From NCBI GenBank assembly GCA_947626165.1, contig CANQRG010000011.1, forward strand, positions 1 to 64,000: a stretch of DNA of 64,000 nt, read 5' to 3'. The notes beneath the pieces are model-generated. The model was not told the origin of the DNA, did no database searches, and worked only from the letters and a program-made list of their open reading frames with translations. Origin of the DNA: an uncultured Clostridia bacterium. GTDB taxonomy: Bacteria; Bacillota; Clostridia; Oscillospirales; Ruminococcaceae. Positions 17,726 to 25,900 of this stretch are shown piece after piece. Numbering within the stretch: the first letter of the stretch is position 1; each line of letters begins with the position of its first letter. A program made the position numbers and the translations under genes.

Positions 17726-18415
17726 CTATCCACGAATAAACTTATCGATTACTTTCTGCTTTGCCTGTGGGTTCAGCTTTAGAATCTGCTTCTTAATCAA
17801 AGCATAGCTTTCTATGGGATTGAGGTGTGGTAAGGTAAATGAACGCGTATACCAAAAATTCTCTACTGTTGTAAATACAGTGCTATTCCATCCATAGCCC
17901 TCGCCATATTTATTCTTTTTCTGTGCCCTACCACACATAGTGATAAACATACGCATTTGAAGCTCAACGAGCGCACGTTCAAACTTTGCATTGTCTTCCC
18001 GACTAAATCCACCTTTTTGCTTTATTTCATGGAGAGAGATTTCTCCGGCGGAAACAATAGCGTATATCTGTTTTGCCATTTCGCTTATCGTACCGTTTTC
18101 ATAGACTTCATCAAAAGTTTCGCCGTTTCTTCGGATAGCATAAAAATACGGATACCAATCCTTTGTGATATATCCGCTTGAACGAAAAAAGAGCTTTGAA
18201 TAAGCAATATCATCCCGTTCTTCCAAAACTCGCATCCGCCATTCCCACGGATCTGTTTCAAAGTCTCCTGTGTGCCACTTTATAGGAGATAAGATGCTGT
18301 CCTGTTCCTGCCATCCGTAAGGAATTACAGCATAGATGCCTTTTGGGTTGCCTCCTCCCATAGAGAAACCGCATTTCATCAGTACATTACAAAAATCCGA
18401 AAAATTATTTATCAT
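17726..18415 (-). CDS. AlkZ-related protein
   Basis: A 229-residue protein, with ATG 18415 overlapping the stop of the upstream DUF3795 gene as ATGA, which indicates translational coupling. The start MINNFSDFCNVLMKCGFSMG, KWHTGDFETDPWEWRMRVLEE and FFRSSGYITKDWYPYFYA are familiar from proteins named 'AlkZ-related' in gut Firmicutes; these look like a shortened, winged-helix DNA-glycosylase-like fold (AlkZ/HTH_42). Activity is unknown. It sits in the accessory zone. Confidence 0.7.
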   Translation of the reverse strand: MINNFSDFCNVLMKCGFSMGGGNPKGIYAVIPYGWQEQDSILSPIKWHTGDFETDPWEWRMRVLEERDDIAYSKLFFRSSGYITKDWYPYFYAIRRNGETFDEVYENGTISEMAKQIYAIVSAGEISLHEIKQKGGFSREDNAKFERALVELQMRMFITMCGRAQKKNKYGEGYGWNSTVFTTVENFWYTRSFTLPHLNPIESYALIKKQILKLNPQAKQKVIDKFIRG

Positions 18416-18678
18416 ACATTTGCCCACCTTTTACACTGTTCGATTCGTGCACCGTGAGGAGTATCCCCATGCTCAGGATCACAAGAATACTTCATCAGAA
18501 GCTCACAAGGAAAATCAGCACATTCGCCACAATGTATGATACCTTTATTCTGGCAACATATCGCAACAGGACATTCCCCATGGAAAGGATGCCCGTTTGT
18601 TTCGATACATCCCCCGCAATCGCACATCTCCTTATACTCACATCCAGTACAGTGAAGTCCACACCTTGAATCAACCAT
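18412..18678 (-). CDS. DUF3795 cysteine-rich protein
   Basis: An 88-residue protein with at least 11 cysteines in the DUF3795 pattern: CGLHCTGCEYKEMCDCGGC, then ECPVAICC and HCGECADFPCELL. It probably binds zinc or an iron-sulfur cluster; no function is known. It precedes the AlkZ-related gene with a 4-base stop/start overlap. Confidence 0.85.
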   Translation of the reverse strand: MVDSRCGLHCTGCEYKEMCDCGGCIETNGHPFHGECPVAICCQNKGIIHCGECADFPCELLMKYSCDPEHGDTPHGARIEQCKRWANV

Positions 18679-18816
18679 ATGTATAACCTCCGTTTTTTCT
18701 TAAACTATATCATTTTAAACATGACAACTGTATGTCATGATTCGTATAAATATTTTATGGAGTCCAATGTGTATTTCATTAAACCCACTCCTTTTTATTT
18801 ACATTTGTAAATCATA

Positions 18817-19011
18817 TTATATCATCTTGAAATACTCCAGTGCCACCCGGATTACCGTCTCCTTCTCTGGCGGGCATTGTGGCTGTCGTGAATCCTCAGA
18901 CTTCGGCTTATTGTAGTTCTCCACTTCAATATGATGCTTGACATTGAGTTTGGACAATAAGCATACCGTCTCAACATGTAATAATAGGCTATTTGTGAAA
19001 TACAGCCTCAA
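18817..19011 (-). pseudogene. Displaced rlmD-type 3' tail, internally deleted
   Basis: Translating the minus strand gives LHVETVCLLSKLNVKHHIEVE followed directly by NYNKPKSEDSRQPQCPPEKE and ALEYFKMI. HVETVCLL is how RlmD/RumA proteins end, and the NYNKPK...CPPEKE part resembles the tail attached at that site in clostridial mobile elements. The intact rlmD is 1.1 kb away (20085-21434) and reads HVETVC before a different ending. No ribosome site is seen; treat as a remnant. Confidence 0.55.
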
Positions 19012-19155
19012 GAGGTGATTTTGCTTGATATTTCACGCTTTTCAACTCCATCACCCAGAAATCTTCCCTATATGATTGGAATAAACAACATGATGCTGAT
19101 ACCTGTTTGCTAAAACCATTGCCTCAATATTTAGAAGCGATCATCCGGTTTTTCT

Positions 19156-19926
19156 CTATAATTTTCTTGCCTTGAACAAAACCGAGATCGGAAGCATTTT
19201 CGCTTTTTTGGCTTTGACACTAATATCACCTTCGGTCTGCATTGTCGCATCATCGGTTTGCTCGACCATTTGCTCGATAACAAATCCCGCCTTCGCCAAA
19301 GCGTTTACATAGGTGGATATTTTCCGATTGCACAGTAGGATCTCACTACCGTCTACCGGCATTCTGAAATATGACTCGTCAAAATAGCTCTTGTTCATCA
19401 CAAGGGTATCATTTTCAATGACATCTTTCCGTTCATCACAAGGCCAGGCAATACAGTAATTAAGCGTATGGTGCCAGCTAAAAATGAAGATACCGTCTTT
19501 TTTCAGGTATGAGGCTATTTTCTGAAGTGTTCCATCCAAGTCGATTGTCCAACCAATGCCGTAAATCGAATACACAAAGTTGAAATAGTCTTTCGGGATG
19601 TCCATCTCGGTTTCCATCGGAGAGCAGATGAGCTTCGCATGATACCCGTTTTCGCTCAAATACCGCTCAGCATTTTCAAGCTGTTTATGAGATAAATCTA
19701 CGCCCCATAATTCACCGGCATTTCTGTCCGCAAGATACTTTAAGGAATGCCCGCTGCCGCAGCATATTTCAAGGATTCTCTTGCCCGAAACATCTTCAAA
19801 CAGATGCAATTCATTCTCCGTTACAAAGTGTACTCCGTAATCGGGGAGCGCCGTAGTCCCAAACCACAAGTCCGCGTATGTATTCCAATAATGCTTGTTT
19901 GTTTTCAATATTTCATCTCGATCCAT
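19156..19926 (-). CDS. Class I SAM-dependent methyltransferase
   Basis: A 256-residue methyltransferase from ATG 19926, which has GAAGGAG 10-11 bases upstream; the open frame runs further up into the rlmD 3' end but that part looks non-native. The Rossmann motif I is ILEICCGSGHSLKYLA, followed by GVDLSHKQLENAERYL. A later FSWHHTLNYCIAW region is typical of small-molecule methyltransferases of this kind. The substrate is unknown. It lies between rlmD and the displaced rlmD-like tail, so it is probably cargo of an old insertion. Confidence 0.85.
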   Translation of the reverse strand: MDRDEILKTNKHYWNTYADLWFGTTALPDYGVHFVTENELHLFEDVSGKRILEICCGSGHSLKYLADRNAGELWGVDLSHKQLENAERYLSENGYHAKLICSPMETEMDIPKDYFNFVYSIYGIGWTIDLDGTLQKIASYLKKDGIFIFSWHHTLNYCIAWPCDERKDVIENDTLVMNKSYFDESYFRMPVDGSEILLCNRKISTYVNALAKAGFVIEQMVEQTDDATMQTEGDISVKAKKAKMLPISVLFKARKL

Positions 19927-20084
19927 TTGAGTCACTGCTCCTTCGGTAATTTGTATTTTGCCACCAGCAAAAATATATGATCTTATCATATTTTGGAGAC
20001 TTTCTTCCCTTGTTTTTGCCCTTGTAATGTATGAGGGCAAGAGTAAAGCGAGCATCGGACTGCCGGGAACCGTCTGATTTCGGA

Positions 20085-21434
20085 TCACTTTATCAGAACT
20101 AACTGACATACCGTTTCCACATGCACCGTCCTCGGAAACATATCAACAGCAATCCCCTTAACTGCCTTGTATCCGTTCTCGCACAAGTACCTTACATCTC
20201 TTGCCGCTGTCGACGAATTGCAGGAAACCATTATTATCTTGCTTGGCGACATTTTTAGCATTGCGTTAAGCGATACACCGTCACAGCCCTTTCTCGCAGG
20301 ATCGGCAATAATTATGTCGGGTGTTTCTCCCCTCTCAATAAGCATATTAGCGACTTCTCCTGCGTCACCGCAGATAAATTCAGCGTTTTGAATTCCGTTT
20401 AATTCGGCATTGAGCTTTGCATTTTCTACAGCGTCGGGAATGATCTCTACTCCTATCAGCTTTTTCACATTCCCTGCAAGTGAAAAACCTATCGTTCCAA
20501 TGCCGCAGTATAAATCAAGCAGCGTCTCAGTTCCCTTTAAATCTGCATATTTCTTTATAATCCCGTACAGCTTCTCAGCCTGTGCGGTATTTATTTGGTA
20601 AAATGAATGCGGCGAAATCTTAACTTTGTTTCCGCACATAATGTCGGTAATGTATTCTTTTCCGAAAAGAACCTCATTTTTCTTTCCAAGAATGACATTG
20701 GTTTTATCAGGATTGATGTTCAGAACAATGCTCTTTATTTCCGGAAATTCTTTTGATATTTCCCCGGAAATATTTTTAAATCTGTGATCACGCTTTGTAG
20801 CTACAATGCAAAGCATTATTTTTTTAGTGTGATAACCCTGCCTTATATAAATATGACGAATCTGACCCCTTCCAGTTTCCTCATTGTATGCCCTAAAGCC
20901 GTTCTTTCCTAACAGCTTTACTGTAAAATTTGCAATTCGATTAAAAATCTCAGGCTGTAAAAGACAGTCTTTGTTATCAACCACCCTGTGAGAACGCTTT
21001 GAGTAAAACCCGCACTCCAATCTGCCGTCCTTTTCACATACAGGGTACTGCGCTTTGTTACGGTAATGCAAAGTTTCCTCACAGCCGAGTATATCGTCAA
21101 AATCAATCGATAACTTTCCTATTCTCTTAAATGAATCTCTAACAAAAGCCTGTTTTTCACTCAGCTCTGCTTCATAATTCAAATGCCGAAACGAACACCC
21201 TCCGCACTTTTTATATGTAGAGCATTCAGCCGGTATCCTGTTCTTAGACGGAGTTATTATTCTCTCGATAATGCCGTAAGCGTAGGTCTTTTTCAGCTTG
21301 ACAATTCGGCAGTCTATTTCATCGCCTATTGCCGTAAAGGGAACAAAAACCGCCATTCCATCATATCTGCCTACTCCGTTACCTTCGTTTGTAATGCTGT
21401 CTATTTTAAGTTTTATTATATCGTTTTTCTTCAT
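20085..21434 (-). CDS. rlmD: 23S rRNA (uracil-C5)-methyltransferase RlmD
   Basis: A 449-residue RumA/RlmD-type enzyme methylating a uracil of 23S rRNA at C5. It has an N-terminal TRAM domain (DSITNEGNGVGRYDGMAVFVP), a 4Fe-4S cysteine cluster (CSTYKKCGGCSF), SAM motif LLDLYCGIGTIG and the catalytic Cys in MVSCNSSTAARD. The C-terminus VHVETVCQLVLIK is cut short compared with the usual HVETV-LLS ending; the 3' end looks like an integration site. ATG 21434 is preferred to GTG 21440. It is the last gene of the recJ-relA-MBL-hemZ-rlmD run. Confidence 0.93.
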   Translation of the reverse strand: MKKNDIIKLKIDSITNEGNGVGRYDGMAVFVPFTAIGDEIDCRIVKLKKTYAYGIIERIITPSKNRIPAECSTYKKCGGCSFRHLNYEAELSEKQAFVRDSFKRIGKLSIDFDDILGCEETLHYRNKAQYPVCEKDGRLECGFYSKRSHRVVDNKDCLLQPEIFNRIANFTVKLLGKNGFRAYNEETGRGQIRHIYIRQGYHTKKIMLCIVATKRDHRFKNISGEISKEFPEIKSIVLNINPDKTNVILGKKNEVLFGKEYITDIMCGNKVKISPHSFYQINTAQAEKLYGIIKKYADLKGTETLLDLYCGIGTIGFSLAGNVKKLIGVEIIPDAVENAKLNAELNGIQNAEFICGDAGEVANMLIERGETPDIIIADPARKGCDGVSLNAMLKMSPSKIIMVSCNSSTAARDVRYLCENGYKAVKGIAVDMFPRTVHVETVCQLVLIK

Positions 21435-21449
21435 ATGCACTCTCTACAA

Positions 21450-22922
21450 TCATAATATATTTTGTTCAATAAATTCCTTTGCTTCGTTTTTCTTCTCCAG
21501 CATTAAATCAAAATGTTTTATATATTCAAGCGGAAATTTATAATTAAATATTCTCTTTAAATTTCCATCTTTTGCAACCAGCTTTGTAGAAGCTCCTGCT
21601 CCCAGTGCGATTATAGACTGGTTTTCTTCCATTATATAAATGTTATACAAACTTTCCTTATTAGGCTTTGACCAGCCTATGTTTTCTAAATTCTCAAGCA
21701 TGTTTTTCTGCCTGTATAAGTAATACGGATTATATCCTCTCTCAATAAGTCTTTGTGAAGCGTAATCAACCATCTGCTCGGCAGGATTGTCTATAACCGT
21801 ACCGCTACTGCGGTTAAGGTCAGCGGCACGCTTTATCGAAAGCGTGTGAACCGTCACATTTTCAGGTTCAAGAGCTATTATCTCTTCTGTTGTATTTTTA
21901 AAGCTCTCTACTGTGTCCGTCGGCAATCCTGCTATAAGGTCGGTATTAATACTTTTAAACCCAACCTCTTTAGCAAGTTTAAAACTTTCAACAAACTGCT
22001 TTACAGTATGCCGTCTGCCTATGGCTTTAAGTACGCTGTCATTCATAGTCTGAGGGTTTATGGAAACCCTGTCAGCACCGCAGAACTTTATAACCTCCAG
22101 CTTTTCTCTGGTTATAGTGTCTGCTCTTCCCGCTTCAACCGTGTATTCCCGCAAAGCTGATAAATCAAAATGTCGGGAAATAGCTTTCATTATCTTTTCA
22201 AGCTGATTTGCCTCGAGAGATGTCGGAGTTCCGCCGCCAAAATATATCGTGTCAAGTGTTAAGCCTTTACCCAAAATCATATCTGCTGTGTAGGCAATCT
22301 CGTCGCAAAGACGGTCTATATACTCTGGAATTAGGTTTATGCTGCTCTCTACAGACTGCGAAACAAAAGAACAATATGAACATCTTGACGGACAAAACGG
22401 TATGGAAATATACAAGCTGAACGACTTACCACTCATATCTTTAAGCAATCTTCTCTGGGTAATCGCCGTTTTGTAAGCTATATCTATTTTTGACTTTTCA
22501 CAGAGAAACTTCTCTGAAAGCTCTTTTTCAATATCCTGTTTTGACATACCACTGTCAAGCATTTTATTTACCCGCTTGACAGGGCGTACACCTGTGAGTA
22601 TTCCCCATTTTGCAGACTCCCCTGTCAGGGCAGTAAGACAATTAAAAAGCAACCTTGCAAGAATCATTTCACATTCACCATCATAGTTGTGAGATGAATT
22701 TAAAATACTCTGAGATTTTTTATAAGTTTTTGTATCAATTTTGCAGACAGTGTAAAGATAAGTTTCCTTTTTACCTTTCTTTCGTCTTATAAAACAAAAA
22801 TCATTACTGAAATATTCAGGCTTAATATCAAAGTGGATATCAAAAAGAGTTGCAGGTATAAAAAGCTTAACTACACTTTCAAGCTCGTATTTAAAATCGT
22901 TTCCACTGAAAATCAAAGTCAT
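21450..22922 (-). CDS. hemZ: Coproporphyrinogen III oxidase-like radical SAM protein HemZ
   Basis: A 490-residue HemZ-type protein. The radical SAM cluster motif is CPSRCSYC near residue 175, preceded by ILTGVRPVKRV, a hallmark of HemZ. IYFGGGTPTSL and GRADTITREKLEVIK continue the radical SAM barrel. HemZ enzymes are annotated as oxygen-independent coproporphyrinogen dehydrogenases, but many anaerobes have it without a haem pathway, so the substrate is open. Its ATG comes one base after the stop of the metallo-hydrolase gene, so the two are coupled. Confidence 0.92.
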   Translation of the reverse strand: MTLIFSGNDFKYELESVVKLFIPATLFDIHFDIKPEYFSNDFCFIRRKKGKKETYLYTVCKIDTKTYKKSQSILNSSHNYDGECEMILARLLFNCLTALTGESAKWGILTGVRPVKRVNKMLDSGMSKQDIEKELSEKFLCEKSKIDIAYKTAITQRRLLKDMSGKSFSLYISIPFCPSRCSYCSFVSQSVESSINLIPEYIDRLCDEIAYTADMILGKGLTLDTIYFGGGTPTSLEANQLEKIMKAISRHFDLSALREYTVEAGRADTITREKLEVIKFCGADRVSINPQTMNDSVLKAIGRRHTVKQFVESFKLAKEVGFKSINTDLIAGLPTDTVESFKNTTEEIIALEPENVTVHTLSIKRAADLNRSSGTVIDNPAEQMVDYASQRLIERGYNPYYLYRQKNMLENLENIGWSKPNKESLYNIYIMEENQSIIALGAGASTKLVAKDGNLKRIFNYKFPLEYIKHFDLMLEKKNEAKEFIEQNIL

Positions 22923-22923
22923 T

Positions 22924-23547
22924 TTACACTGCCCTCATATAAGGATTAAACGCTTTTTCATCTGCTAAACTTGTAGGCGCGCCATGTCCTGAGTAAACAG
23001 TATAGTCGTAATCAATTTCTTTAAGCCTTTTAAGCGATTTAATAAGCGTTTCAGAGTCCCCGTCAACCATATCAGTTCTTCCAACCGACCTATAAAAAAG
23101 AGTATCTCCCGAGAACATAACATCACCGCTTATATAACACACAGAACCGCTTGTATGTCCTGGAGTTGAAATAACCTCAAATTTTATTTCATCCTGAGTG
23201 ATAATATCGCTGTCTGACAGAGCTTTTGCATCTTTGTATGGCTTTAAAGGAATTCCAAGATAATTTGACAGACTTAGATCGGCGTCATACAGCTTAGTTA
23301 TATCAGCAGAATGAATATAAACCTCACAGCCTGTTTTTTCTGCTAAATCACAAACCGCTCCTGTGTGGTCGATATGACCATGAGTTAGCAAAATCTTTTT
23401 CAAGGTCAGTCCGCTTTCTCTAAGCTGAGAAATAATAAAACCTGCATCAGCAGGCGCGTCTATCAAAACCGCATTTTTGCTGTCTGTTTCTACAATATAT
23501 GAGTTAGTACCAATTTCACTAAGCGGTTTAAGTTTTATAATTTTCAT
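22924..23547 (-). CDS. MBL-fold metallo-hydrolase (glyoxalase II-like)
   Basis: A 207-residue metallo-beta-lactamase-fold protein. Metal ligands appear in THGHIDHTGAV, a later TPGHTSGS and the end region YSGHGAPTSL. It resembles the YqgX/YcbL group of small hydroxyacylglutathione-hydrolase-like enzymes; the natural substrate is not known. It precedes hemZ by one base. Confidence 0.92.
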   Translation of the reverse strand: MKIIKLKPLSEIGTNSYIVETDSKNAVLIDAPADAGFIISQLRESGLTLKKILLTHGHIDHTGAVCDLAEKTGCEVYIHSADITKLYDADLSLSNYLGIPLKPYKDAKALSDSDIITQDEIKFEVISTPGHTSGSVCYISGDVMFSGDTLFYRSVGRTDMVDGDSETLIKSLKRLKEIDYDYTVYSGHGAPTSLADEKAFNPYMRAV

Positions 23548-23562
23548 TATATTAATCCCCTT

Positions 23563-23678
23563 CTAGTTGCAAGAAACTAGAGACAAGATGCAAGATATTA
23601 AATGTTTAGATGTGATTAGAATAAGCGCTTCATGCTTCTTGCTTCTAATTCTCTTGCCTCTAAATGCAAAGTCACGTT
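23563..23678. repeat. 7-mer repeat tracts between relA and the MBL gene
   Basis: Contains TTGCAAGAAACTAGAGACAAG and TTCTTGCTTCTAATTCTCTTG plus AAAGTCACGTTGC, a shortened version of the block in other repeats. It has no convincing gene. Confidence 0.6.
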
Positions 23679-23679
23679 G

Positions 23680-25875
23680 CTATTTTCCTGTTCTGTCGAC
23701 AGAAATAACCCCGTCGATTTTTTTAAGACGAGTAACAACATTATCAAGCTGTTCTTTTCCTGCCACGCTGATAGTAACTATAATATTTGCGTTGCCGTTT
23801 TTAAGTTCCCTTGCAATAGCCTCGTGCATAGAAATTTTAATTGCCGTCAAAACATTTGAAATATCAGCAAGCAGACCCATTCTGTTATACGCAACAAGAT
23901 CAAGCGTAGCTCTAAAGTATGATGTATTTCTATCCTCAGCCCAGTGTACAGCAACCCATCTTTGACTGTTTTCCTCTTTTCTTATTTGATTTATGAAGTT
24001 AATGCAATCTCTTTTATGGACAGAAATACCGTGTCCTTTTGTAATGAAGCCTATTATGTCGTCGCCCGGAAGAGGAGAACAGCAAGCTGCAAACTTAACA
24101 AGACAGTCCCCTATTCCGTCTACAACTACTCCCGAAGTATTGGTTTTTCCTGCATCTGTGTAATCTTCAATTGCAGATTTATCGATTTCTGATGATTTTT
24201 CATACTTCTTATTATAAGAATCCTTTAGCCTTCTAATTAGCTTATGAAGCTGAACTCCTCCATAACCGATAGCGGCATAAAAGCTGTCAAGGCTGTCGCA
24301 GTTATGACGCTTCATATCAGCGGCAAGAAACTCCTCTAAATCATCATCTGGAACATGAATAAAGTTGCGCTTAAACTCACGCTCAAGCTCCGCCTTGCCC
24401 TCGGCAATATTCTCCTCACGGCGTTCTTTCTTAAACCATGAACGTATTTTAGACTTCGCCTCATTGGTCTTAGCAATGTCAAGCCAAGACCTGCTCGGAC
24501 CGTGATTTTCATTGTTTGATGTCAGGATCTCTATAATTTCACCCGTCTGGATCTTATGGTCGATAGAAACCATTTTATTGTCAGCCTTAGCGCCTATCAT
24601 TTTATGTCCGACCTGAGTGTGAATAGCATATGCAAAGTCGATAACGGTAGAGTCAATAGGCAGAGAGATCATATCGCCCTTTGGAGTGTATGCAAAAACA
24701 TCTTCGGGAGCAAGGTCGTTCTTAATTGTTCTTACAATTTCTTCAACGTCGTCGGCTTCCTTTTGCGCCTCAAGAATCTTCCTTATCCAAGCAAGACGCT
24801 CGTCGTTTTTGTCCTTTTTGGTTATTCCCTCTTTGTATTTCCAGTGTGCAGCAATTCCGTATTCGGCAGTATGATGCATTTCCCATGTTCTTATCTGGAC
24901 CTCAAACGGTATGCCCTCACGTCCGATAACCGTTGTGTGGAGCGATTGATACATATTAGGCTTAGGCGTTGAAATGTAATCTTTAAACCTGTTAGGAATA
25001 GGATTGAACATCTCGTGGATTATTCCTAGAACACTATAGCATTCGGTTACTGTATTTACAATGATCCTTACTGCGTACTTATCATATATCTGGTCTATAT
25101 CCTTTCCGTCACGGAAAATCTTTTTATAAATTCCGTAATTGCTCTTTACGCGCCCCTCAATTTCAGGAACAGGATCAAACTCCTGTTTAAGTCTGGCTCT
25201 TATTTTATCCTTTATACTTTCAATAAGCTCGATGCGCTTTTCCTTACGCATATTCATCTGCTTGTCAATTTCTTCATATGCATAAGGGTCCAGATACTGA
25301 AACGACAAGTCCTCTATTTCCTCCTTTATCGACTGTATTCCCAGCCTGTGAGCGATAGGAGCATAGATGTTCATAGTCTCAAGGGCGGTAGTTCTTCTCT
25401 TTGCATCTGTTCTGTATTGAAGAGTTCTCATATTGTGAAGCCTGTCGCAAAGCTTTATAATAATGACCCTTATATCCTGACTTGTTGCAAGTATAATTTT
25501 TCTGACATTCTCCGCCTGCTGTTCCTCCTTTGTAGCAAGAGGTATTTTCCTCAGCTTTGTAAGACCGTCTACAAGCATAGCAACGTCAGAACCAAGCTCG
25601 TTTCTCACCTGCTCTATAGTGAAATCAGTATCCTCAACAACATCGTGCAAAAGCGCCGCAGCAATAGAATCCGTATCCATTCCGAGGTCAATAGCTATAA
25701 GGGCAACAGCAATAGGGTGAGTTATATAAGGCTCGCCCGAATCACGGGTCTGACCCTCATGCTTTTTCTCAGCAAGCTCATAAGCACGAGTTATCTTATC
25801 CAAATCATACTTCTTATCCTCGCTGGTTATTTTCTCTATTAGCAAATCTATAGAATAGTTTTTTGAATTTCCCAT
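23680..25875 (-). CDS. relA: Bifunctional (p)ppGpp synthetase/hydrolase RelA/SpoT (Rel)
   Basis: A full-length 731-residue long Rel protein controlling the stringent response. In order: the HD hydrolase domain (HEGQTRDSGEPYITHP, LLHDVVEDTD, KLCDRLHNMRTL), synthetase domain (RVKSNYGIYKK, DKYAVRII, YQSLHTTVIGREG), TGS (VFAYTPKGDMISLP), a zinc-finger-like stretch with CCSPLPGDDIIGF, and a C-terminal ACT domain. All catalytic hallmarks are present, so both activities are likely. It starts 25 bases after recJ. Confidence 0.96.
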   Translation of the reverse strand: MGNSKNYSIDLLIEKITSEDKKYDLDKITRAYELAEKKHEGQTRDSGEPYITHPIAVALIAIDLGMDTDSIAAALLHDVVEDTDFTIEQVRNELGSDVAMLVDGLTKLRKIPLATKEEQQAENVRKIILATSQDIRVIIIKLCDRLHNMRTLQYRTDAKRRTTALETMNIYAPIAHRLGIQSIKEEIEDLSFQYLDPYAYEEIDKQMNMRKEKRIELIESIKDKIRARLKQEFDPVPEIEGRVKSNYGIYKKIFRDGKDIDQIYDKYAVRIIVNTVTECYSVLGIIHEMFNPIPNRFKDYISTPKPNMYQSLHTTVIGREGIPFEVQIRTWEMHHTAEYGIAAHWKYKEGITKKDKNDERLAWIRKILEAQKEADDVEEIVRTIKNDLAPEDVFAYTPKGDMISLPIDSTVIDFAYAIHTQVGHKMIGAKADNKMVSIDHKIQTGEIIEILTSNNENHGPSRSWLDIAKTNEAKSKIRSWFKKERREENIAEGKAELEREFKRNFIHVPDDDLEEFLAADMKRHNCDSLDSFYAAIGYGGVQLHKLIRRLKDSYNKKYEKSSEIDKSAIEDYTDAGKTNTSGVVVDGIGDCLVKFAACCSPLPGDDIIGFITKGHGISVHKRDCINFINQIRKEENSQRWVAVHWAEDRNTSYFRATLDLVAYNRMGLLADISNVLTAIKISMHEAIARELKNGNANIIVTISVAGKEQLDNVVTRLKKIDGVISVDRTGK

Positions 25876-25900
25876 AAAACCTCAGTCCTTGCAAATTGAA

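Noticed and set aside
19927-20109. N-terminal extension of the methyltransferase frame into rlmD
   Set aside because: The extension overlaps the rlmD 3' end and lacks a ribosome site; GAAGGAG before ATG 19926 marks the real start. The extension is more useful as evidence for the insertion junction.
23567-23965. A plus-strand frame of 132 codons near the relA 3' end
   Set aside because: Its first part is repeat DNA and the rest is antisense to the relA ACT domain.
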